Shown here piece after piece: positions 43,707 through 54,743 of a stretch of DNA of 64,000 bases. The stretch comes from Silybum marianum. Its lineage: Eukaryota; Streptophyta; Magnoliopsida; Asterales; Asteraceae. Position 1 is the first letter of the stretch. Every line of letters begins with the position of its first letter. The notes beneath the pieces are model-generated. The model was not told the DNA's origin and searched no databases. It worked only from the letters and a program-made list of their open reading frames with translations. The position numbers and the translations under genes are program-made. The stretch is taken from the NCBI GenBank assembly GCA_036898165.1, contig CM072533.1, forward strand, positions 20,238,001-20,302,000, in the 5' to 3' direction.

Positions 43707-46700
43707 ACCCAGCGTGTGCACATCTGGTATCTTAAGCATAATTTACTAAGTGTCAGTCAACTCTGTGATGCAAATATGTTAGTTCTGTTTGATGAAAAAC
43801 ATTGCTACTTGTTATCTAAGGCAGGTGAAGAACTGTGGAGAGCAGACAAGAAAGGTAACTTATACATGATAAACTTTACCTCCAAGGATGGAAAAGAAAC
43901 TCTATGTCTCATTTCCAAGAAGAGTGAAGTAGCTTGGTTGTGGCATCATAAATTGTCTCATCTTAATTTTCAGAACCTTGAACTTCTTATCAACCATGGT
44001 TTAGTTGAAGGGCTCTCAAAAATTCGCTTTCAAAAGGATCATCTCTGTCCTGCTTGTGAAATGGGAAAAATCAAAAGAGCTTCCCACAAAACAAAGAGTG
44101 ATCATTCTTGCATAAGACCCTTACAACTACTCCATGTGGATCTCTGTGGTCCAATTTCTGTACAATCTCTATCTGGGAAAAAGTATATCCTTGTGCTAAT
44201 TGATGAATTTTCCAGGTATACTTGGCTCGCTTTCATTCGGTTAAAATCTGATGTGCCAACTGTCCTAATTAACGATGAAAAGACTTCAAGTCCGACTTGA
44301 TTGCAAAATTCAGAACCTCAGAAGTGACAATGGCACAGAATTCAAAAATGCTAAACTGGAAGAGTTCATGATTCACCAAGGAATCTCCCAAACCTTCTCT
44401 GCAGTTACCACTCCTCAACAAAATGGAGTTGTAGAGAGAAGAAATCGCACCTTGGCGGAGGCAGCCAGAATAATGCTGGCAGCATCAGAAATGCCCACTC
44501 ACTTCTGGGCAGAAGCAGTAGCTACAGCATGTTTCACCCAGAACAGATCTATCATAGTAAAGAGGCATATGAAAACATCATATGAGTTGATTAACAACAG
44601 AAAACCAACAATATATTTTTTGCATGTTTTTGGATGTAAATGCTTTCTTCTAAATGACCGTGATAAACTTGGCAAGTTTGATAAGAAATCTGATGAAGCT
44701 AAATTCTTAGGATATTCTTTAAATTCAAGAGCTTTCAGAGTTTTCAACTTAAGAACAAAAATGGTCATGGAAAGCATAAATGTTGATTTTGATGATCAAC
44801 TGACTTCTGATTTCTCCAACTCAGAACTCAATCTTAACAATGTTACCTCTGACTATCTTTCAGGTAGCAGAGAAACAGAGATCAATACAATATTCAACGA
44901 TTTCCTCGGAGAAGAAATTCTATCTGAATCTCTTACCAGAAGAACAACATTGAATATTCCAGAAGTTCTTCAAACCTCTGGGGTAATAAATTCTGGTCCG
45001 GCCACTCCTGAATCTCAAGACACAGAAGAAGTATCATCTGCACCAACCTCTGATCTTCAAGAGGAACCAATCCACGAATCTGTGCAAAGAGATGAACTCG
45101 AACAGATCCCAGAAGCTAAACCTTACACAGAACCATCAACCCCAAGTTCAATTCCAGAGGAAGCTCAACCAGAAACTGAGATTCAAGCCACTCAAATTCT
45201 ACAGACAAGAATGACGAAGTGGACAAGTGATCATCCTCCATCACAAATCATTGGTGATCCCTTTGGAGGAGTAAAAACTAGATCTGCAACAGCAAATGAA
45301 TCTTTTTATGTAAACTTTCTAAGCATGATAGAACCCAAGAAGGTTGATGAAGCATTAGGAGATCCAAGCTGGATTGATGCAATGCAAGAGGAGTTGCTCC
45401 AGTTAGAGAAAAACAAAGTGTGGAAACTCGTGCCATTACCAGAGAATGTGACAGCAATTGGCACAAATTGGGTTTTCAGAAACAAAAAAGATGAAGACGG
45501 GATAGTGATCAGAAACAAGGCACGATTGGTGGCAAAAGGATACTGCCAAGAAGAAGGAATCGATTATGATGAGACATTTGCTCCAGTTGCAAGATTGGAG
45601 GCAATTAGGTTATTTCTGGCATTCTCAGCATACAGGGACTTCAAAGTATATCAAATGGATGTAAAGTGTGCCTTTCTTAATGGAAATCTCAAAGAAGAGG
45701 TGTATGTGCAACAACCTCCAGGCTTTGAAAATGCACGACATCCAGACTACGTTTACCTTTTGGACAAGGCTCTGTATGGTCTGAAACAAGCCCCCAGAGC
45801 ATGGTATGAACGTCTGTCAAAATTTCTGATCACACACAACTATGAAAAAGGTAAAGTTGACACCACCCTGTTCATCAAAAGAGGCAAAGGTACGTTAACT
45901 GTTGTACAAATCTATGTGGATGATCTCATATTTGGTTCCACTGATCAATCAGAGGTAAAGTTGTTTTCAAAACTAATGGAAAGTGAATTTGAAATGAGCA
46001 TGATGGAATTTTCATAAATCAAGCCAAATATGTTTCTGATATGCTCAAAAAGTTTAAATTCCAAAATGTCACTTAAATGAAAACACCAATCTCTCCCAGC
46101 ACCAAACTAGATTCTGATCTCTCTGGGAAACCAGTAGATGTTAAGAGTTATAGAGGAATGATTGGATCACTTCTGTACTTGACAGCTAGTAGACCAGATA
46201 TTATGTTTGCCACTTGTCTCTGTGCTAGGTTTCAGGCCAATCTAAAAGAATCTCACTTGGCTGCGGTAAAAAGAATCTTCAGATACCTCAAAGGATCACC
46301 CTCTTTGGGTCTCTGGTATCCAAAGAATTCGTCATTTGATCGTATTGCATATACTGACTCAGATCATGCAGGATGTAAGTTGGACAGAAAAAGCACCTCT
46401 GGTAGTTGTCAACTTCTGGGAAATCGTCTAATAAGTTGGACTTCCAGAAAGCAGAACTGTTTTTCAACCTCTACAGCAGAAGCAGAGTATGTAGCCGCTG
46501 CAAGTTGTTGCTCACAGGTGATCTGGATGAAAACCCAACTTAGAGACTACTGCTTGATATATGATAAGATTCCCATCCTCTGTGACTCAGAAAGTACCAT
46601 AGCAATAACTGAAAACTCAGTAATGCACTCAAAAACCAAGCACATAGATGTCAGGTATCACATTATAAAGGATCATGTGGAAAAAGGGACCATTGAAATG

Positions 46701-46805
46701 TATTTTGTCTCCACTGATTACCAACTTGCTGATTTGTTTACAAAAGCTCTGGATGAGAGGAGATTTAATTTTCTAATCTGCAAGTTGGTCATGTTAAATA
46801 TATAA
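43707..46805 (+). pseudogene. pol: S6 pol without protease active site
   Basis: After HIWYL the text goes straight to KHNLLSVSQLCD. The part that in S3 holds DSGCSRHMTG to the next CTTGA is gone. Zinc finger WLWHHKLSHLNF...LCPACEMGK intact; core LHVDLCGPIS, frameshift near 44280, LRSDNGTEF and GVVERRNRTLAEAA. One frame then runs from 44275 to 46017 through TRSATANESFYVNF, WIDAMQEELLQLEKNKVW, CQEEGIDYDETFAPVARLE, LYGLKQAPRAWYERL and YVDDLIFGST. At 46002 a ~54 bp deletion removes the GELTFFLGLQVKQ segment. RNase H (46077-46805) has AYTDSDHAG, STAEAEY and CDSESTI, ending LVMLNI with TAA. Confidence 0.92.
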
Positions 46806-47720
46806 CTACTTCAAATCTTCAAGATTTGCATGGTTATATGTTTCATGTCTTTACTTTTCTATCCTTGTCTTTATATTCAATAACCCAGAATCACCCAGAG
46901 GTCTCTGCTAGGCTCTGATTGCACCATCCAGAACCCCACAGAAGCCTCTGTGTGCCTCTATGCTGACAGAATGCTCGATATTCTTACTTTTTGATCCAAG
47001 CATAGTTCTAGGGGGAGCTTATCCTTGCAGAACTCGAGGGGGAGCAACAAAATAAACCATCATTCAAGGGGGAGCTCTGATCTATGAGATTCAAAGTCTC
47101 CAAATATCCAGAGCTCAAATATTTTTCAAACTCTGTGATAGGGAGCTATTTCTTAAGTTCTTTTTAAATTAGAAATTTTCTTGACTCAAGAATTTATGAA
47201 TTAACTCTTGCCTTCAAGGTTCATCATAATATCTTGAATCAGTTTAATTTGTTCTTTAAAAATTACTTTCTAAATACAAAACCATCATCTAGTCACTTAC
47301 ACATCTTTTATCCTGACTAAATGATCGATTTTAATTAAAATTTTAATTGATTTATTTTAATATTTCAATTGATTTTTTTTAATTCTTTTTAAACCCAATC
47401 GAGAAAACCTTTGAGAAACCTACCCTTCCACGCGTCATCTCTCCCCAGTCTCACATCCAACCGCCTTTCCACGTGTCCATAATCTACCCATCGCATGACT
47501 GCGAAATTAAAGCTGCTCACGTCACAATCAACGGCTAATCCCAATGACATCAGCTACTTATGCTGTTAATTTTATTTAATCAAGCATAAACCCTTCGCAT
47601 TCAAAACCTTCCATAAAACCCCAAAATTTCAAAACCGCCAAACTTTTACGCTCATCATCTTCTCAAACTCTCCTAGCAACATCAAACCTGCAACTTATTT
47701 CCAAACTCAAAACCTCATCA
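46806..47720 (+). other. S6 pol-to-envelope spacer with PPT motifs
   Basis: No gene. PPT motifs AGGGGGAG occur at about 47010, 47037 and 47067. The right part has TTCCACGTGTCC at 47467-47478, AATCAACGGCTAATC (47526-47540), CATCAGCT (also in S3), CCATAAAACCCC near 47611 and a C/T-rich leader before ATG 47721. Confidence 0.65.
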
Positions 47721-50700
47721 ATGGCCGATCAAATTCTTAGTGCAAACCAAAAAGCCAACGACAATGATCATCAAATTGTCGAATCCACCGCCGAAAATTT
47801 CGTTTTCACTCGTCTTCCAATCAAACCAAACAATGCCCAAGTTCTATTGGATCCTGCTACTTATCCAGCCGCCTACAGAGTTATGATCGAGTTCCTGCAA
47901 CATCATCCCATCAACAAAGCCCTAACTCAAGCAGACCCGAATATCCCCGAGTTATATATTCAAGAAATATGGCATACCCTGTGCATCAACGACGAAACCC
48001 AGGAAATGATTGGAAGTTTTGGCCACCCCACTAACGCGGATGACGCCATGGCAATACCTTTTACCAAGCGCAAGTTCGCTCAATTTTTTAGCCTTCCTCC
48101 TCCAGAGATTAAAATCAACGGCGCAGTGGTCCCAAACCCTAACCTAACTGCTCTTCCCTCAACGGACGCTCTCCTAGCCTTTATCTCATTTTTGGGTTAC
48201 AATAAACCCATTTCAGCCCTGTCAACATTCAAGAGGAAACATATTCCCCCATTGTGGAATGTGCTTGTGTCCATCCTGAACCGAAGCCTCACTTGCACAA
48301 CCACCTCTATGGACCAAGCAAATAGGAACATTCTCACAATCATGTATGAGTTGTACTTTAACCTCAATATCGACTACGTTTCTCTCATCTACAATGAGTT
48401 CAGAGCAGCAGTGTTAAAGAAGGTACAAGCCCAAGAAGCAGGAAATGATCTCACTCACCTATGCTATCCAAGATTTCTACAAATTTTTGCACATGCTGCA
48501 GTTCTAAAGCTTCAAGCACCAATCGTCCCTCCTCTGTGCAAAATTCACACTATGAATACCCACAAACCAACTGTGGATCCAGCTGGGTACCCACATCATC
48601 ACGAACTATCAAGGTACATGCTAGACCTTATTCCTTCTACCCTCCCCAATCTAATCTCTTATAGAAGCTCACTGGTATACTCAGAACCGAGAATACCTAC
48701 CCCTGAGCATTTAGAGCCAGAAGTAGGAAGTGAGGGGTCTGGTGAGGATGAGCTTCAAAAGAATTCGAGTGACAACTAGAGAGATTCTACCCATCCGGAT
48801 GCTCTTTTAAGAGCAGCCACAGAAGATGTCCACAGAGACACATTTGTGAGAACCTCTCCGAGTCCAACCAGGGTAACCACAACTGCTGAAATCGATGCCA
48901 ACACATCGACATTCATTGAAAAAGGACAACCCAGTCCAAACCGCCGAGAACCTAACCGAGTAGAGGGTCTTATAAACTCTGTCTCAAGCACTTCCGGGGA
49001 ATCCCTTCCATCTTCATCCTCTCAAAAGGATGATGATGAAGTAATAAGAGATCCATTGCCCCAGATCTCGTCCAGAACTACACATGTTGAAGCCTTCGTG
49101 GCCAACACAGAGATAGGGATCCTAGAGGATACGTCCATATCCTCTGGTAGTATAGAGGCTCATGAAATCCCATCAGAGGGGTTACAGCCAGAGGATGCAC
49201 CACTTACCGGCGTTTTCGCCATTGCTCAAGGTAAGCACACTACTTTCGACTCCTCATCCTCTGATGATGAGGAAGAAGCCGAAGTAGTCAGAACACCTGA
49301 AGAGAGTTCCTCTAACCAGGGCTCTCGAGGACAGGGTGGAAGTCCTTCCATGCTAAACGTCAAAACAGGCGTGAATGAAGGCCCCTCTGGACGCGAGGGA
49401 AACGGGGCTCCATGTGTTGGAGATACACCGGTTACCACCCAAGACTATGTCACAAGTGCTGCGTTCCAAGCATTTGTTGATAATGTCAAGGGATCTGTGG
49501 CGGATCTAAAACAAGCCTTTGTTACTCATGAACATAAGATGAACACAGAGCTTAAAGCCCAAAGCTCCTTAATCTCATCTCTGCAGGCTACTTTAACGGA
49601 GCAAGTCACAATGACCACGAAACTCAGAAATTTGGTCCAAACTCAGAGTGATGATCAAGCTAAAGCTCTGGTTGAAATAAAGAGATTCGTCACAGAGAAC
49701 ACAGAGGAAAGCTCAAAGAAAACAGAGGCGGAGCTGCAGAAGATAGCACGAACTCTTCAATCCAATACAGAGGATCTGAGCAACATTCCTACAGAGATTC
49801 CTACTCCAGAGGTAACCATCTCTGCATCTGACTTTACGTCTTTGCAGAAGGATATACAGAAGCTCTGCCAATCCCTCCTCCCAGAATCACAATCTCAAGC
49901 TCTGGTTTGACAGTCAGATGTTGCTGCCTTACAACGTTCGTTAATTGAAAAACTAAAGTTCGTAAGTGCAAAGTTCGCTGCTAAAACCAACAAGACAAAT
50001 ACTACATTTTCCCAGAAGGTATCAGATCTTGATACCTCTGTGTCCAAACTCACCAACGTTGCCGAACACATCTCAACTGTTCAAGCCCAGAAGAATAAAA
50101 GTAAAGAGGAAAGATCTTGCAAACGGGCCGAGCTCAAGCGAAAGAGGTCTGAGGATCAGGATCCTGATTCTCAGAAGGGGGAGAATTCAAAGAAACAGAA
50201 GCCAGAAGTCCCAACATCGACCTCCGCTCCACAAGATCCAGTCTCTGAGCCCCCTATGCAAGAAAAAGGGAAGGAACCTGCGAAAGAAGTCCCTCTGAAT
50301 CCAACACCACTGGCCCAATTCAAAGGACCCTTGCCCAAGGACCCAGATATGGCAAAGTTTTTACTTAACCTGATGAGCAATACACAGATGCAAACTTCAC
50401 AGAAGCCACAGAAGCCTTCAACAACAGAACCAACTCCCACTCCCACTCCCACTCCAAATCCAACTCCCACTCCAACTCCCACTCCAAATCCAACTGCCAC
50501 TCCCAAAATACCAACCACTTCATCTCCCATTCCTACCCCAGAACCAGAATCAGCTCCAGAGCCAAAATCAACACCCATTCCCACTAGAACATAACCTAAA
50601 GACAAGGCTCCTGCAGAATGAACCTCTGAGCAAAGAAAAGAGAATTTGGCTGCGGAAATAGATAAAGTAAGAAGTTTCAAGAGGAAGACAACGGTTGAGG

Positions 50701-51089
50701 TGGTACAGGCTCATCGATATGCACTCATAAATATTAAGGTGTTCTTAATGCTGCCAAACTTTGCAAATGACTATAGAGTTACAGATGAAGTGAAGGATAA
50801 GTTCATGGCTCATCGCTTGTTTAAAGAAGAAGCCTATTCAAAGTCCCCAATAAAGAAGATATCTGGAGCAAAGCATGTACAATTTCTAGGGACGGAAATC
50901 ATGTACACAATCTACGAAGTATTGAGAGAAGATAATCAGAGCCAGTACTTCTGTGACAACGACCTACTGTCAATAAATCCCAGTGATTTAATACCTCTGG
51001 GTAGAAAAATGAAGCAGAAGATAAATGAAAGAAAGCATCCACACGATAAAGTAGCCCTCAATAGGATATACATCTTTGTTAATGGATGA
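47721..51089 (+). pseudogene. S6 envelope-like gene, one frame with four stops
   Basis: The best preserved envelope-like gene. Start ATG 47721 (MADQILSANQKAND). A single frame of about 1,120 codons is interrupted only by TAG 48777-48779, TGA 49908-49910, TAA 50592-50594 and TGA 50619-50621. N-terminal domain (residues ~30-330): MIEFLQHHPINKALT, PELYIQEIWHT, TKRKFAQFFSLP, FKRKHIPPLWNVLVSILNR, MDQANRNILTIMYEL, YPRFLQIFAHAAV, ELSRYMLDLIPS. Then Ser/Glu-rich sequence, a coiled coil (about 49500-50080), a basic part (KRAELKRKRSEDQ), a Pro-Thr repeat and a C-terminal part (LMLPNFANDYRVTDEVKDKFM). No signal peptide or membrane helix seen. Function unknown. Confidence 0.85.
50425..50515 (+). repeat. 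Pro-Thr coding minisatellite in the S6 envelope-like gene
   Basis: Repeats of CCAACTCCCACT and close variants encode alternating Pro and Thr with Asn. The minus-strand Gly/Val ORF across it is a shadow. Confidence 0.9.
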
Positions 51090-51283
51090 ACAGACAGTTG
51101 AACAAGGTGAAAGAGTTCTGGCAAGGAAAATCTGTCTCAAACTCGAAAGCTTACAGAAGATGAGGAAGCTAATGGATACTTTCCAAAACATTATAAAGCT
51201 TCATCCAGATGCTCCTTTTTTATTTCACTTCTGTAATTATATTGTAATTTCTTTTGTTTTCTGATTCATACTTACGGGGAGAT
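51090..51283 (+). other. S6 envelope-like tail remnant and terminal PPT
   Basis: 51100-51200 encodes KICLKLESLQKMRKLMD in a shifted frame, matching KKVEKRLDGLQKNRELI at the end of the S3 gene; the segment between (about 80 codons in S3) is missing. ACGGGGAGAT at 51274-51283 is a slightly altered PPT before the 3' LTR. Confidence 0.7.
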
Positions 51284-51860
51284 TGTTAGAATATTTCTTT
51301 ATGTAAAAGTATGTAATCAGAAATCTTAAGTATTTTCACAGAAGCTTATCCAGAAGATGCCAGAGCTGCTGATTTCTCTAAGTGTTTAGAACACAGATGC
51401 TCCCAGAGGCTTGGACAACCTCTGTGGACCTCTGTGAATCAGCGGTTATTTCCAGCACACGTGCTTGCTGACGTGGACAGTCATGCGACTTATGCTCAAC
51501 AGAATTTGTTACAATATTCCATGACGTGTCTCTTCTTCATTGGCTGATGCTTTGACTTTCTCTCTCACTATAGTATAAATAGAATTCATTTCTTGTATTG
51601 TAAGGTTAAGATTTGAGAGGAGAGAAAATACGTGAGAGTTCCTATATTGAGAGAGAAATAGTTCTTCAGTGTTGTAATCATCAGCATATTAAATACATTA
51701 GATCTTCAACATCTTTATTCATTGATTTGAATTGTTTAAATGTTTATCGTTGTTTGATTACCTTATTGTTGAATACAGTAGATTGTTCTTCCGCTCACCC
51801 TGTTATCTTTCGTAATTAAATCTACTGAATATAGAGTAATTAAGGATCTGGGTTTCAACA
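51284..51860 (+). repeat. S6 3' LTR
   Basis: 577 bp, same length as the 5' LTR. Differences seen: GTGTTGTAATC/GTGCTGTAATC, CATTAGATC/CATTGGATC, CTCACCCTG/CTCACTCTG, AATTAAGGATC/AATTAGGGATC. All are transitions. Confidence 0.95.
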
Positions 51861-53870
51861 CTTCTGAACAAGACAGTTCAAAACTCAAGCTTAACCAAGT
51901 TTCTGAAATCTTGGATTTAGAAAACAGCAAGACAAATCATACTTCTGAATCTCAAGCTTTACATAAATCAAATTTAGATACCTGACGCCAAGATTATCAA
52001 AATCCTTCTTTACTCAGAAATATTCCAGAACAAGAATCTACAGAACCTATGATATCAAATATTTCTGGACCACCTATCTCAACCTCAAATTCAGAATTTC
52101 CTACTTCTGAACCTGTACAAGTTATTTCAGAAACAGTGCAAGTCATTTCTGAACCTGTTGTCCCTGTTTCTGAACCTATGCATATTATTTCTGAACTAGT
52201 ACAGAATATTCAATTTGAGTGGGAGACTTCAGATCTACATTCAGCTATCAATCATGATACTAAAACTCAAGCAATCATTGATGATTATGATTCATTAAAC
52301 AATGTTTCATCTGTTCAACCATTACCAAATGTGAACAAATGGACATCAAGTCATCCATTTCACCCGATTATTGGTGATGCATCAAAAGGTGTACAAAAAG
52401 CCATATGAAGCCCTTCAAGATCCAGACTGGGTTTTAGCTATCCAAGATGAGCTAAATAAATTTGAAAGAAATAAAGTCTGGAGATTGATTCCCAAACCAA
52501 AAGGTAAATCAATCATTGGCACCAAATGGGTTTTCAGAAATAAAAAGGATGAACATGGGATTGTTGTGAGAAACAAAGCAAGACTTGTAGCTAAGGGGTA
52601 TTGTCAACAAGAGGGCATTGATTATGATAAAACTTTTGCTCCTGTTGCAAGATTAGAAGCTATCAGAATTTTTCTTGCATATGCTGCTCACAAAAACATG
52701 AAGGTGTTTCAAATGGATGTTAAATGTGCATTTCTGAATGGAATTCTTCATGAAGAAGTGTATGTTGAACAACCAGAAGGCTTTGTAAGCAAAGAATTTC
52801 CAGATCATGTTTACATTTTAGACAAAGCCTTATATGGACTTAAACAAGCACCAAGAGCATGGTATGACACTCTCACAGCTTTTCTTCTAAATTCCAAGTT
52901 CAAATGAGATACTGTTGATACAACTTTAAAAGGAAGGTGATGATATGATCTTAATACAAATATATGTAGATGATATTATATTTGCTTCTACAAATCAAAA
53001 AATTTGCAGAAATTTTGAGAAAATCAAGCAAACTAAATTTGAAATGAGTATGATGGGAGAGTTAACATTTTTTCTTGGTCTCCAAGTAAAACAACTTCCC
53101 ACTGGCATATTCATTAATCAATCTAAGTATATCTCTGATTTAATTAAGAAGTTTGACATTACTGACTGTTCAAGTATTCAAACTCCAATGGCCACTGCAA
53201 CAAAATTAGAACCTGATATAATGTTTGCTACTGACTGTTCAAGTATTCAAACTCCTGATACAATGTTTGCTACATGTATTTGTGCTAGAAATCAAGATAA
53301 TCCTAAGGAATCACATCTTCTTGCTACTAAAAGAATCCTTAGATATCTCAAAGGTTCTCCTTCATTGGGACTTTGGTATCCAAAGGATTCTGGTTTTGAA
53401 TTAACAGCTTTCACAAATGCAGATCATGGTGGTTGCAAACTAGATAGAAAAAGTACATCTGGATCATGTCAATTTTTAGGTGATAGACTTGTGAGTTGGT
53501 ATTCAAAGAAGCAGAATTGTGTTTCAACTTCTACTGCAGAGGCTGAATATGTTGCTGCTGCAATCTGTTGCTCACAAGTTATTTGGATGCAAACACAACT
53601 AAAAGACTATGGCTAAACATTCAAAACGATTCCTCTATATATGATTCAAAGAGTGCCATAGCAATTACTGCAAATCCTGTTCAACATTCAAAGACTAAGC
53701 ACATTGACGTAAGATATCATTTCATCAAAGATCATGTTGAAAAAGGTAATATTGAAATGTTTTTTGTTCAGACTGATTATCAATTGGCTGATTTATTTAC
53801 CAAAGAACTTGATGAAAAACGTTTTCATTTTTTGGTAAATAAATTGGGTATGATGAACATGTCTGTGTGA
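51861..53870 (+). pseudogene. pol: S5 pol, right part: linker, RT, RNase H
   Basis: Resumes after S6 with CTTCTGAACAAGAC. Linker rich in Ser/Glu/Pro-Val to WTSSHPFHPIIGDASKGV. RT: DPDWVLAIQDELNKFERNKVW, CQQEGIDYDKTFAPVARLE, MDVKCAFLNGILHEEVY, LYGLKQAPRAWY, stop at 52905, YVDDIIFAST (about 52963). After KLEPDIMFAT, a 26 bp copy of 53161-53186 is inserted and about 40 codons (equivalent to KSID...YRGIIG) are missing. RNase H: NADHGGCKLDRKSTSGSC, STAEAEYVAAA, YDSKSAIAI, HIDVRYHFIKDH. Frameshift near 53615. Ends LGMMNMSV, TGA 53870. Confidence 0.9.
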
Positions 53871-54743
53871 GTATTAAGCATAAATTCAAATTTAAATTTT
53901 TTATGTTATGAGTTTATTTCATCAAATTTCTGAGAAATCTTATCTTCAGAATTTCTGTAGTTAAGTTTTCAGAACTTTATCTTTCTTAATTCAGAGGCAT
54001 AATTTTTCAAAAATTGATTATCTTACAATACTTGCTATTTTTTTTCATTTCTCTATCTTTTATTTCTAACAACTTTGATCTCTAGCATTGTTTAAGGGGG
54101 AGAATCATAATGTTTCTATTCAAGGGGGAGTTATACTTAAAATTCAAGTCTTTAGCACTCCTCAATAACACTTCAGATCTAAAATGGTGGGTAACTCATT
54201 CAATTATACACATCTGAAGAATATAGACAAACTTCTGAAGATAAACTGTTTTTCATATTGTTCAAACCTACTTCTGAATTATTCAAATGTTTTTATTTTT
54301 CAGAAGTTTCTAGATTTAAATGATTTTCGTGGGTTTGAAGTATTCCAAGTCAAATTCTGAACTTATTTCGAAAGTTCTGAAGTATTTCTGAATCTTTTCA
54401 TTCAAACTTCTGAACTTATTCTCAGAAGTTCTGAACTTCTTCTGAAATTTTTTGAACTTGTTCTCAGAAATTTTCTTCCCTTTGTAAAGACTAATCGTGC
54501 GCCACGTGTTTTAATTTCATTGGCTAATCCTTAAACACGTCGATTAAACGGTTCATTTATCCCAATAAATGATGATTACTACTCTAATCACTATTACATT
54601 TGGCCACGTGTCCATCCACGATTATTCAGTCATTTATAATCCATGATTTCATCTTCGTCTTCACCTTTTAGCAATCTTTCCCTCCAAATCTTTCCCTGTT
54701 CATTGATCTTCATTCAAACTCAAATTTTTCCTCATTTTCAACT
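53871..54743 (+). other. S5 pol-to-envelope spacer
   Basis: No gene. PPT motifs TTTAAGGGGGAGAATC (about 54091) and TTCAAGGGGGAGTTA (about 54119). TTCTGAAG-like motifs throughout 53940-54470. Promoter-like module: GCCACGTG 54501-54508, AAACGGTTCATT 54546-54557, GCCACGTGTCC 54603-54613, TTTATAATCC near 54633. Confidence 0.65.

Larger units (their letters stand above)
39768..51860 (+). mobile_element. S6: complete-length Sirevirus inserted in S5
   Basis: A 12,093 bp element with 577 bp LTRs, flanked by the TSD CTTCT (39763-39767 and 51861-51865). It has gag, pol, three internal PPT motifs, an envelope-like gene and a terminal PPT. About four substitutions distinguish the LTRs. The protease active site is deleted, RT has a ~54 bp deletion, and several stops occur, so it cannot have moved on its own proteins. 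Confidence 0.95.

Noticed and set aside
50171..50680. Gly/Val-rich minus-strand ORF
   Set aside because: Antisense shadow of the Pro-Thr repeat in the S6 envelope-like gene.
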